From Xenophilus aerolatus (GTDB lineage Bacteria > Pseudomonadota > Gammaproteobacteria > Burkholderiales > Burkholderiaceae_C): a DNA stretch of 64,000 nucleotides. Under the pieces are notes generated by a model. It was not told where the DNA came from, did not search any database, and worked only from the letters and a program-made list of their open reading frames with translations. The stretch lies in assembly GCA_030418545.1 (NCBI GenBank), contig QAIB01000009.1, forward strand, positions 124,001 to 188,000, in the 5' to 3' direction. This document shows, piece after piece, positions 57,183 to 64,000 of this stretch. How positions within the stretch are numbered: the stretch's first letter is position 1; each line of letters opens with the position of its first letter. The position numbers and the translations under genes were made by a program.

Positions 57183-58415
57183 TCAGGCCGGCGGCTTGAA
57201 CAGGTCGATGTCGAGCGCGTCCACCGCCTGGAGCCTGTTCAGTGTCTCCAAGGGGTCGCGCAGCCACCTTGCCGGGTGGCGTGCAAGGCGCAGTGCGCCG
57301 CTCGCAGTAATCTGCGAGCAAGCGCTGCAACGCCGCAGGACGCCCGGCAAGGCGGCTGCCCTTCGGGTTGGGGCGAAATCGGGCACGCGCGGCACCCGTC
57401 CGCTTGCATGGGCATGAGCCCATGCGGCGCGACCGGGCACCACGCGCATCCCGATTGCGCCCCAACGCGACCCCTTGGAGACACTGAACAGGCTCCTGCG
57501 CAGCAGCTTCTCGGCGAAGAAGGCATCGGCGATGCGCTGCTGCTCGCCGATCACCTCGCGGGTGGCGGGGCGCACGGCATAGCTGCGGCGGGCGTTGGCC
57601 TGCTCGACGATGGCGGCGTCCAGGCCCCAGAAGGGCGCCAGCAGCGCGGCCGCGTCGCGCGGGTTCTGCTTGACCCAGCGGCCGGTCTTCTCGAGCTCGG
57701 CGTACAGCACGCCCAGCACCTGCGGCTGCAGGCGCGCGAAGCGGGTGCTGGCCAGGTAGTAGCGCTGGTAGGACGCGAGCCCGGTGCCGTCGGCGAGCAC
57801 GCGGGCGCCCGACTGGCGTTCGGCGGCCGAAAGAAAAGGGTCCCACACCACCCAGGCGTCGATGGCGCCGCGCTCGAAGGCGGCCCGGCCGTCGGCGGGC
57901 GTGAGGTACGCCGGTTCGATGTCCTTGAACGACAGGCCGGCCTTCTCCAGCGCCGCCAGCAGCAGGTAGTGCACGCCCGCGGCCTTGGCGAATCCGATCT
58001 TGCGGCCCTTGAGGTCGCCCAGCGTCTTCAGCGGCGAGTCGGCCTTGACCAGGATCGCCTGCGCCGTGGGCGACGGCGCCTCCTGCGCGACGAAGGTGAG
58101 CTTGGCGCCCGCGGCCTGCGCGAACACCGGCACGGTGTCGGCCACGTCGGCGCTGACGTCCACGTTGTCGAGGTTGAGCGCCTCGAGCAGCGGCAGACCG
58201 CTGGTGAACTCGTGCCAGCTCGGCTTGACGCCCAGCGGCGCGAACTGTTTCTCGAGCGTGCCCTGGATCTTGAGCACCGCGACGAGCGTGGAGGACTTCT
58301 GGTAGCCGATGCGCACGGTCTGAGCGGCGGCCCCCTGCCCCCAGGCGGCTCCGGTGGCCAGCGCCGCGGCCATGCCGAGCGCCTCGCGGCGGGTGGGTCG
58401 AAGGATGTTCTTCAT
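57183..58415 (-). CDS. ssuA: Sulfonate-binding protein with in-frame element insertion
   Basis: The 410-residue periplasmic protein begins with a Tat-like signal ([19 protein letters not shown]) and the SsuA start [16 protein letters not shown]. It then keeps the full NMT1/SsuA fold up to [11 protein letters not shown] at residue 307. Residues about 308-394 are encoded by copy B of the 267-bp element and read through without a stop, after which the native C-terminus [14 protein letters not shown] resumes. Normal length for the family is about 323 without the insert. Two intact paralogues lie upstream, so loss of function would be buffered. Confidence 0.85.
   Translation of the reverse strand: MKNILRPTRREALGMAAALATGAAWGQGAAAQTVRIGYQKSSTLVAVLKIQGTLEKQFAPLGVKPSWHEFTSGLPLLEALNLDNVDVSADVADTVPVFAQAAGAKLTFVAQEAPSPTAQAILVKADSPLKTLGDLKGRKIGFAKAAGVHYLLLAALEKAGLSFKDIEPAYLTPADGRAAFERGAIDAWVVWDPFLSAAERQSGARVLADGTGLASYQRYYLASTRFARLQPQVLGVLYAELEKTGRWVKQNPRDAAALLAPFWGLDAAIVEQANARRSYAVRPATREVIGEQQRIADAFFAEKLLRRSLFSVSKGSRWGAIGMRVVPGRAAWAHAHASGRVPRVPDFAPTRRAAALPGVLRRCSACSQITASGALRLARHPARWLRDPLETLNRLQAVDALDIDLFKPPA
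57230..57496 (-). repeat. 267-bp structured element, copy B, inside ssuA
   Basis: Same length as copy A and roughly 90 percent identical by eye, in opposite orientation. Its tips are GGAGCC and GGCTCC, instead of AGAACG and CGTTCT in copy A, so both ends changed together. The distal stem tip is CTCGCA/TGCGAG instead of CTCGTA/TACGAG, again compensatory. Three positions in the central stem are mismatched here but paired in copy A. Confidence 0.9.
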
Positions 58416-58425
58416 GGCTGCGTCC

Positions 58426-59310
58426 TCACTTCGCCTGGTAGCCGGGATGCCAGCGCAGCCACCAGTGCTCCAGCGCCCGTGCGAACACGTCGGCCAGCTT
58501 GCCCAGCAGCGCATAGAGCAGGATGCCGACCAGCACCACGTCGGTCTGCAGGAACTCGCGGGCGTTCATCGTCAGGTAGCCGATGCCGGCCTGCGCCGAA
58601 ATGGTCTCGGCCACGATCAGGATCACCCACATCAGCCCCAGCGAGAAGCGCAGGCCCACAAGGATGGACGACAGCGCGCCGGGCAGGATCACGTCGCGAT
58701 ACAGCTGCCAGCGCGTGAGCCCGTAGGTGCGGCCCATCTCGATGAGCTGCGGGTCGACGTTGCGGATGCCGTGGAAGGTGTTGAGGTAGATCGGGAAGAA
58801 CACCGACACGCTGATGAGGAACAGCTTGGCCGTCTCGTCGATGCCGAACCACAGGATCACCAGCGGGATGAGCGCCAGCGCCGGGATGTTGCGCACCATC
58901 TGGATGGTGGAGTCGAGCAGCGTCTCGAAGAACTTCACCGAGCCGGTGAGCAGCCCCAGCACCAGCCCGGCACCGCCGCCGATGGCCAGGCCCAGCAGCG
59001 CACGGCCGGCGCTGACCTTGACGTGCGTCCAGAGCTCGCCCGACACCGTGAGCGACCACGCGGCCTTGACCACGTCGATCGGAGCGGGAAGCACGCGGGT
59101 GGACAGCCAGCCCAGCGACGAGGCGATCTGCCAGGCGACGATGAGGCCGATGGGCACGAGCCAGGGGACGAGGCGGTGGGCGAATGCCGACGCCAGAATG
59201 CGAAGATCAGGAACGCCGCGGAACCGGCTTGGCCGGGCCGCTGGCGTTGCCCCCTGCAAGGGGGTTGGCGAAGCGACACGAAGTGCGCGAAGACTGGGGG
59301 TGTGTGACAT
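58426..59310 (-). CDS. ssuC: Aliphatic sulfonate ABC transporter permease
   Basis: The 294-residue protein has the SsuC layout: about six membrane helices, the ELWTHVKVSAGRALLGLAIGG segment and the EAA loop MGRTYGLTRWQLYRDVILPGALS. The first 28 residues (MSHTPSLRALRVASPTPLQG.. ) are not conserved in kind and are encoded by an intergenic-type repeat; the native protein probably began near VPDLRILASAFAH. It starts 2 nt after the ssuD stop with no clear Shine-Dalgarno. Confidence 0.9.
   Translation of the reverse strand: MSHTPSLRALRVASPTPLQGATPAARPSRFRGVPDLRILASAFAHRLVPWLVPIGLIVAWQIASSLGWLSTRVLPAPIDVVKAAWSLTVSGELWTHVKVSAGRALLGLAIGGGAGLVLGLLTGSVKFFETLLDSTIQMVRNIPALALIPLVILWFGIDETAKLFLISVSVFFPIYLNTFHGIRNVDPQLIEMGRTYGLTRWQLYRDVILPGALSSILVGLRFSLGLMWVILIVAETISAQAGIGYLTMNAREFLQTDVVLVGILLYALLGKLADVFARALEHWWLRWHPGYQAK
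59229..59310 (-). repeat. Intergenic GC repeat forming the ssuC start
   Basis: Minus strand: CACACCCCCAGTCTTCGCG, then CTTCGTGTCGCTTCGCC and the hairpin CCCCCTTGCAGGGGG. It matches the gap repeat at 22425-22486 in order and spacing of motifs. Confidence 0.6.
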
Positions 59311-59312
59311 GA

Positions 59313-60491
59313 CTAGCTTTGCGCGCGCAGGCGCGACGGTGCGTCGACGTTGGCGACGACCTCGCCGAAGGGGCCGGTGAGCGAGCCACTGCCCGATCCA
59401 CCCAGGCGCTGCTGCACGCGCCGCGGCAGCAGGGGGAACACCAGCTCGGCGAAGCGGTAGGCCTCCTCCAGGTGCGGGTAGCCCGAGAGGATGAAGGCGT
59501 CGATGCCCAGCGAGGCGTAGTCCTCGATCCGGGCGGCGACCTGCTCGGGACTGCCGACCAGGGCCGTGCCGGCACCGCCGCGCACCAGGCCCACGCCGGC
59601 CCAGAGGTTCGGGCTGATCTCGAGTGCCTCTCGGCTGCGGTTGGCGCCACCGCGATGGAGGGCGGCCATGCGGCGCTGTCCCTCCGAATCCATGTTGGCG
59701 AAGGCGGCCTGCGCCCGGATCACGGTCGCATCGTCGACGCGGCTGATGAGCGAATCGGCGGCCTGCCAGGCCTCCTGCTCGCTCTCGCGCACGATCACGT
59801 GCAGGCGGATGCCGAACTCGACGCGGCGGCCCTTGCCCTCCGCCCTCGCCCGCACGTCGGCGACCTTCTTGGCCACCTCGTCGGGCGTCTCGCCCCAGGT
59901 CAGGTAGCGGTCGACCTGCTCGGCCGCGAGCTCGTGTGCGGCCTCGGACGAGCCGCCGAACCACACCGGCGGGTGCGGCTTCTGCACCGGCGGGAACAGC
60001 AGCTTGGCGCCCTTGACCTGCAGGTGCCGGCCGTCGTAGTCGAAGGCCTGCCCCTCGTGGCTGCGCGCGATGATCTCGCGCCAGATGCGGATGAACTCGG
60101 CCGACTGCTCGTAGCGCGCGGCGTGGTCGAGGAACACGCCGTCGCCTTCCAGCTCCGCGCGGTCCCCGCCGGTGACGAGGTTGACCAGCAGGCGCCCGCC
60201 CGACAGCCGGTCGAAGCTGGCGGCCATGCGCGCAGCCAGCGCCGGCTGGTGCAGGCCCGGCCGCACCGCGACCAGGAACTTCAGCCGCTTCGTCGCGCCG
60301 ATGAGGCTGGACGCGACGATCCACGGGTCTTCGCAGGAGCGGCCGGTTGGAATGAGCACGCCTTCGTAGCCGAGGGTGTCGGCGGCGCCAGCCACCTGCT
60401 GCAGGTAGGCCAGGTCGACCGGGCGCGCGCCCTCGGTGCTGCCGAGGTAGCGGCTGTCGCCGTGGGTGGGAAGGAACCAGAAGATCTGCAT
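59313..60491 (-). CDS. ssuD: FMNH2-dependent alkanesulfonate monooxygenase
   Basis: It cleaves alkanesulfonates to aldehyde and sulfite with reduced flavin from SsuE. The 392-residue luciferase-fold protein starts [23 protein letters not shown] and carries [31 protein letters not shown] and [32 protein letters not shown], all signature SsuD segments. Its partners SsuE, SsuA, SsuC and SsuB are all in this cluster. Confidence 0.95.
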   Translation of the reverse strand: MQIFWFLPTHGDSRYLGSTEGARPVDLAYLQQVAGAADTLGYEGVLIPTGRSCEDPWIVASSLIGATKRLKFLVAVRPGLHQPALAARMAASFDRLSGGRLLVNLVTGGDRAELEGDGVFLDHAARYEQSAEFIRIWREIIARSHEGQAFDYDGRHLQVKGAKLLFPPVQKPHPPVWFGGSSEAAHELAAEQVDRYLTWGETPDEVAKKVADVRARAEGKGRRVEFGIRLHVIVRESEQEAWQAADSLISRVDDATVIRAQAAFANMDSEGQRRMAALHRGGANRSREALEISPNLWAGVGLVRGGAGTALVGSPEQVAARIEDYASLGIDAFILSGYPHLEEAYRFAELVFPLLPRRVQQRLGGSGSGSLTGPFGEVVANVDAPSRLRAQS

Positions 60492-60511
60492 GGGAACAAA
60501 GTCCTTTGCGC

Positions 60512-60724
60512 TTACCAGGAATGCGCGAGAAGGCGCGCCGGTGGCGCGATGGCGCCCGCCGCGGCCAGCCGGCGCAGCGCCCGCGCCGGCACGTAGCCGT
60601 GCGGCGCGCGGCGGGCCACGGCATGGGCCGAAGGGAGCTTGATGCCCCAGGCGACCACGGTGACGCCCAGCACGCGCAGCGCCTGCTGGGCGGGCGAGGA
60701 TGGAACGGCGAAACGGGAACTCAT
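60512..60724 (-). CDS. Small ORF in the ssu operon
   Basis: The 70-residue product starts [20 protein letters not shown] and ends ARRLLAHSW-like. It is basic and Ala/Arg-rich with one hydrophobic stretch ([13 protein letters not shown]). A GAGGA Shine-Dalgarno sits before the ATG and it lies between two ssu genes without gaps, so it may be a real small subunit or a leader-like spacer. No family is recognised. Confidence 0.5.
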   Translation of the reverse strand: MSSRFAVPSSPAQQALRVLGVTVVAWGIKLPSAHAVARRAPHGYVPARALRRLAAAGAIAPPARLLAHSW

Positions 60725-60735
60725 GCGTTCGATCC

Positions 60736-61701
60736 TCAGGCCAGGCCCGGGGCCGCCGCCTCGAGCACGTTGATGCGCTTGGGGATCAGCTTGAGATCGA
60801 AGAAGGTGTCGGCGATCTGCTGTTGCTCGCCCAGGATGGCCTTGGTGATCGGCCCCGTGCCGAACTGCGAACGCCCGATCGACACGTCGACCACCGGCTT
60901 GGGCAGGCCCCAGATCTGCGCCAGCTCGCCCGCGAGTTCGCCGCGGTGGTCCTTGCCCCACTGGTCGACCTTGTCGAGCTCCTCGATCAGCACCTTGATC
61001 ACGTCTGCGTTCTTCGCCGCGTAGTCGAGCGACGAGAAGTAGTAGGCGCGGTTGCCCACCACCCCCGTGGCGTCGGCCAGCACCCTGGCATCGAGCGACT
61101 TCTCGGCCGCGGCGAGGAAGGGGTCCCAGATGACCCAGGCGTCGATCGAGCCCTTCTCGAAGGCGGCGCGCGCGTCGGCCGGCGGCAGGAAGACGGCGTT
61201 CACGTCCGCGTACTGCAGCCCGTGCTTCTGCAGCAGCTTGACCAGGAAGTAGTGGACGTTGCTGCCCTTGTTGAAGGCGACCTTCTTGCCCTTCAGATCC
61301 GCCACGCTGCGAATGGCCGAACCCTTGGGCACCAGCACGGCTTCGGACTGCGGGCGCGGCACGGTGGCCGCCACGTAGGCCAGCGGCGCGCCGGCAGCCT
61401 GCGCGAAGATGGGCGGCGCCTCGCCGACGTCGCCGAAGTCGATCGAGCCGACGTTCAGCGCTTCCAGCTGCACCGGGCCGGCGGTGAACTCGGTCCATTT
61501 GACCGACACCTTGAGCGGGGCGAGGCGCTGCTCCAGCGCGCCGCGGCCCTTGAGCAGGCTGAGGTAGCCCTTCTGGTTGCCGATGCGCAGTTCGCGTGCG
61601 GCGCCCTGGGCGAAGGCCGGTGCGCCGGCCACGGCGGGCAGCGCGAGCGCGGCGGCCCCCTTGAGCAGGCCGCGGCGGGACAGGGATGGGTGCAGGGTCA
61701 T
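60736..61701 (-). CDS. ssuA: Sulfonate-binding periplasmic protein, paralogue 2
   Basis: The 321-residue protein has a strong Tat signal ([19 protein letters not shown]) and the full SsuA fold: [66 protein letters not shown] and [23 protein letters not shown]. Ligand choice among sulfonates and taurine is not predictable. It sits directly below paralogue 3 and above the small ORF. Confidence 0.92.
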   Translation of the reverse strand: MTLHPSLSRRGLLKGAAALALPAVAGAPAFAQGAARELRIGNQKGYLSLLKGRGALEQRLAPLKVSVKWTEFTAGPVQLEALNVGSIDFGDVGEAPPIFAQAAGAPLAYVAATVPRPQSEAVLVPKGSAIRSVADLKGKKVAFNKGSNVHYFLVKLLQKHGLQYADVNAVFLPPADARAAFEKGSIDAWVIWDPFLAAAEKSLDARVLADATGVVGNRAYYFSSLDYAAKNADVIKVLIEELDKVDQWGKDHRGELAGELAQIWGLPKPVVDVSIGRSQFGTGPITKAILGEQQQIADTFFDLKLIPKRINVLEAAAPGLA

Positions 61702-61726
61702 GGCAATTTCTCCGTCGGAGTGCTTC

Positions 61727-62749
61727 TCAGGGCTGGCCGAGCAACACGGCGTCGCTCACCTTGATGGCCTTCGGAATGAGCTTGAGCTCGTAGAAGGTGT
61801 CGGCGATCTTTTGCTGGTCGGCCGCCACCTCGCGGGTGATCGGCTTGACGTTGAACTCGTAGCGGCGCAGCGCGAGTTCCACCACGTCCACCGGCAGGCC
61901 CTGCAGCGGCGCGATCAGCTCGGCCGCCTGGCGCAGGTTTTTCTTGAGCCAGATGCCCTGTGTCACCGCGTCGTCGAACAGCGCCTGGATGACCTTCGGG
62001 TTCTTCTGCGCGTAGCCGCGCTCGGCCAGGTAGTACTGGTAGTTGTTGACCACGCCGGGCGTGCCGTCGGCGAGCACGCGCGCGCCGATCGCCTTCTCGG
62101 CGGCGGCCTGGAACGGGTCCCAGATGACCCATGCGTCCACGGCCTTGCTCTCGAAGGCGGCGCGGCCGTCGGCGGGTGCGAGGTACACGGGCTGGATGTC
62201 GCCGAGCTTCAGGCCCGCCTTCTCCAGTTGGTTGACGAGCAGGAAGTGCACATTGCTGCCCTTGTTGAGCGCGACCTTCTTGCCCTTGAGATCGGCCACC
62301 GTGCGGATTGGCGAATCCTTGCTGACCAGGATCGCCTCGGCGCGCGGTGCGGCAGGATCGAAGCCGATGTACACGAACTTGGCGCCCGCGGCCTGGGCGA
62401 AGATCGGCGGCGCCTCGCCCACGAAGCCGACGTCGACGGCGCCGACGTTCAGGCCTTCGAGCAGCTGCGGCCCGGCCGGGAACTCGACCCACTTCACGCC
62501 GACGTTCAGCGGGGCGAGCTGCTTCTCCAGGGTGCCCTGCGCCTTCTGCAGCACGAACAGGCTGGCCGACTTCTGGTAGCCGATGCGCAGTTCCTTGGCG
62601 GCCTGCGCGTGCGCCGAGGTGGCGACGAGGAAGGAACTGACGAGCGCGATCGCCGCCACCAGCACGAGGGCGACGAGGAAATCGATGAAGACCTGCAGGC
62701 GCGATCGCGGTTGTGCGGCAGGAAAGTGGTCGGTGAGGATGGGAGGCAT
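61727..62749 (-). CDS. ssuA: Sulfonate-binding periplasmic protein, paralogue 3
   Basis: The 340-residue protein has a long hydrophobic N-terminus (FIDFLVALVLVAAIALVSSFLVA) before AHA|QAAKELRIGYQKSASLF, then the same fold: [73 protein letters not shown]. It uses a Sec rather than Tat type signal, unlike the other two paralogues. Confidence 0.92.
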   Translation of the reverse strand: MPPILTDHFPAAQPRSRLQVFIDFLVALVLVAAIALVSSFLVATSAHAQAAKELRIGYQKSASLFVLQKAQGTLEKQLAPLNVGVKWVEFPAGPQLLEGLNVGAVDVGFVGEAPPIFAQAAGAKFVYIGFDPAAPRAEAILVSKDSPIRTVADLKGKKVALNKGSNVHFLLVNQLEKAGLKLGDIQPVYLAPADGRAAFESKAVDAWVIWDPFQAAAEKAIGARVLADGTPGVVNNYQYYLAERGYAQKNPKVIQALFDDAVTQGIWLKKNLRQAAELIAPLQGLPVDVVELALRRYEFNVKPITREVAADQQKIADTFYELKLIPKAIKVSDAVLLGQP

Positions 62750-62870
62750 GGCGGTTCAGCGTGTTTCTTCGGGCAAGGCTCTGCCCTTGCCGCGCAGCGG
62801 GCCGCGCGGAGGGAATGCGGGAGGGTGGAGAAGCGCGAGGCGCAGGCGGCGGCGCGAGGCCGCCCTCGCC

Positions 62871-63458
62871 TCACACGCTACATCGCACCTGCGAGAAGTG
62901 CACCGGCTCGAAGGCGGCCGCGCGCGGGCCGAGCTTCAACCCCTCGGCCGCCAGCGTGTCGACGGCCTCGGCGAGGCGGTCGAACAGCTCGACCTGCAAC
63001 TGGTAGGCCCCTTCGGGCGTGAGCGTGACCTGGGCATCGCTCGCGTAGACGCCGGGCAGGATGTGCCGCGCACCCAGCGCGTTGAGCACCGGCCGCAGCG
63101 CGTAGTCCAGCGCCAGCATGTGGTGCGGGCTGCCGCCCGTGGCCAGCGGCAGCACGGCCTTGCCGCGCAGTGCGGTCTGCGGCAGCAGGTCGAGGAAGAC
63201 CTTCAGCAGGCCGCTGTAGGCCGCCTTGTAGACCGGCGTGGCCACGACGATGGCCTGTGCTTTCGCGATGCGGTCGACGGCCAGTTGCACGCTGTGGTGG
63301 CTGGTGTCGGCCGCCAGCAGGGCCGCGGCCGGCAGGTCGCGCACGGCCAGCGCGTCGGTGGCCACGCCGCGGCGCGCCAGCCGGTCGGCCACGGCGTCGA
63401 GCAGCGCGGTGGACCGCGACGGCGAGGACGGGCTACCCGCCAGCAACAGCACAGACAT
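62871..63458 (-). CDS. ssuE: NAD(P)H-dependent FMN reductase
   Basis: The 195-residue flavodoxin-like protein has LLAGSPSSPSRSTALL at the flavin loop and IVVATPVYKAAYSGLLKVFLDLLPQ, typical of SsuE, which feeds reduced FMN to SsuD. It is the first gene of the sulfonate cluster after the sulfate-binding gene. A hairpin repeat lies just upstream. Confidence 0.93.
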   Translation of the reverse strand: MSVLLLAGSPSSPSRSTALLDAVADRLARRGVATDALAVRDLPAAALLAADTSHHSVQLAVDRIAKAQAIVVATPVYKAAYSGLLKVFLDLLPQTALRGKAVLPLATGGSPHHMLALDYALRPVLNALGARHILPGVYASDAQVTLTPEGAYQLQVELFDRLAEAVDTLAAEGLKLGPRAAAFEPVHFSQVRCSV

Positions 63459-63483
63459 CGGACGCTCTCAGGAGATTAGGGAC

Positions 63484-63538
63484 GAAATCGGCCTGCAGCG
63501 CCCGCCGGACGAGCGCTACCAGCCATGGAATCAATGGC
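63484..63538 (-). repeat. Short hairpin repeat, copy 7, upstream of ssuE
   Basis: GAAATCGGCCTGCAGCGCCC, then CGCCGGACGAGCG and the terminal palindrome GCCAT-GGAATCA-ATGGC. This copy changed GCTAT/ATAGC to GCCAT/ATGGC on both arms, which keeps the hairpin. Confidence 0.7.
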
Positions 63539-63569
63539 AGAGGCCACTCCGGCCCCCGCATGCCGCGAC

Positions 63570-64000
63570 CTACTTCTGCTTGTTGGTGTAGATCTGGTCG
63601 AAGCTGCCGCCGTCGGCGAAGTGCGCCTTGTCGGCCTGCGTCCAGCCACCGAAGGCCTCGTCGATGGTGAAGAGCGCCAGCTTGGGGAACTGGTTGGCGT
63701 ACTTCGCCTTGGCCTTGTCGGCGGTCGGGCGGTAGTAGTTGCGGCCGGCGATGTCCTGTCCTTCGTCGGTGTACCAGTACTTGAGGTATTCCTCGGCCAC
63801 CGCGCGGGTGCCGTGCTTGTCGGCGAACTTGTCGACCACGGTCACGGCCGGCTCGGCCAGGATGGAAATCGAGGGCACGACGATCTCGAACTTGTCGGGA
63901 CCGAACTCCTTCAGCGCCAGGAAGGCCTCGTTCTCCCAGGCCAGCAGCACGTCGCCCACGCCGCGCTGCACGAAGGTGATCGTGCTGCCGCGCGCGCCCG
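63570..64000 (-). CDS. sbp: Sulfate-binding periplasmic protein, C-terminal part (partial)
   Basis: The gene runs off the right edge; 143 residues are visible. The segments [48 protein letters not shown] and TIDEAFGGWTQADKAHFADGGSFDQIY match the C-terminus of Sbp-type sulfate-binding proteins and align with the sbp at 25529. It is a second sulfate-binding protein, next to the sulfonate cluster. Confidence 0.9.
   Translation of the reverse strand, partial: GARGSTITFVQRGVGDVLLAWENEAFLALKEFGPDKFEIVVPSISILAEPAVTVVDKFADKHGTRAVAEEYLKYWYTDEGQDIAGRNYYRPTADKAKAKYANQFPKLALFTIDEAFGGWTQADKAHFADGGSFDQIYTNKQK

Noticed and set aside
57226-57500. Target-site duplication around copy B of the 267-bp element
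   Set aside because: CAGG occurs on both sides but overlaps the inverted ends, and copy A shows no clear direct repeat, so I cannot call a duplication.

Overview
The window is GC-rich, densely coded bacterial chromosome with no rRNA, tRNA, phage, transposase or CRISPR that I can see. Gene content and order (smc-zipA-ligA, map-glnD next to purL, an ssu cluster, EpsC-type serine acetyltransferase) and the intergenic repeat families point to Burkholderiales, probably Comamonadaceae near Variovorax. That placement is an inference.

Layout. 1-10 kb: the 5' part of purL (minus), map-glnD (plus), then hom and an amino-acid ABC transporter aapJQM (minus). 10-21 kb: a DoxX protein, def, a lipoprotein gene, smc-zipA-ligA, another lipoprotein, a hipBA toxin-antitoxin pair and a ParA-like ATPase. 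21.9-27.8 kb (minus): a tight sulfur operon, peroxiredoxin-hydrolase-sbp-cysT-cysW-cysA, followed by dsbB. 27.9-46 kb: mixed accessory and metabolic genes, including a LysR/azoR pair, a secreted Cys-rich protein with one CXXCH, panE, epsC, a Tat-exported msrA, a cyanate-type MFS carrier, a dienoyl-CoA-reductase-like SDR, a CoA-transferase, a cold-shock/DUF1294 fusion, a phosphoethanolamine-transferase-like enzyme and a hybrid histidine kinase. 46-51.3 kb (minus): an overlapping operon of acyl-CoA-dehydrogenase-like, PIG-L deacetylase, methyltransferase, isochorismatase-like and nadE genes. 51.7-54.6 kb: paiB, an HxlR/SDR divergent pair with a clear operator, and an EamA exporter. 54.6-64 kb (minus): sulfonate assimilation, with sbp2 (partial), ssuE, three ssuA paralogues, a 70-codon ORF, ssuD, ssuC, ssuB, metY and a molybdenum-binding Mop protein.

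Sulfur acquisition is the unifying theme: sulfate uptake, sulfonate uptake and desulfonation, O-acetylserine and O-acetylhomoserine chemistry, methionine sulfoxide repair and DsbB.

The most interesting signals are not ordinary genes. (1) The hom leader encodes a 10-residue Thr/Ile-rich peptide followed by competing hairpins and a terminator, as in a ribosome-mediated attenuator. (2) A 267-bp, highly structured inverted-repeat element occurs twice, once inserted in frame near the 3' end of an ssuA gene. (3) A short hairpin repeat of about 50-65 bp occurs seven times, once in frame inside purL and once supplying a stop codon. (4) Another intergenic repeat appears to form the N-terminus of ssuC.
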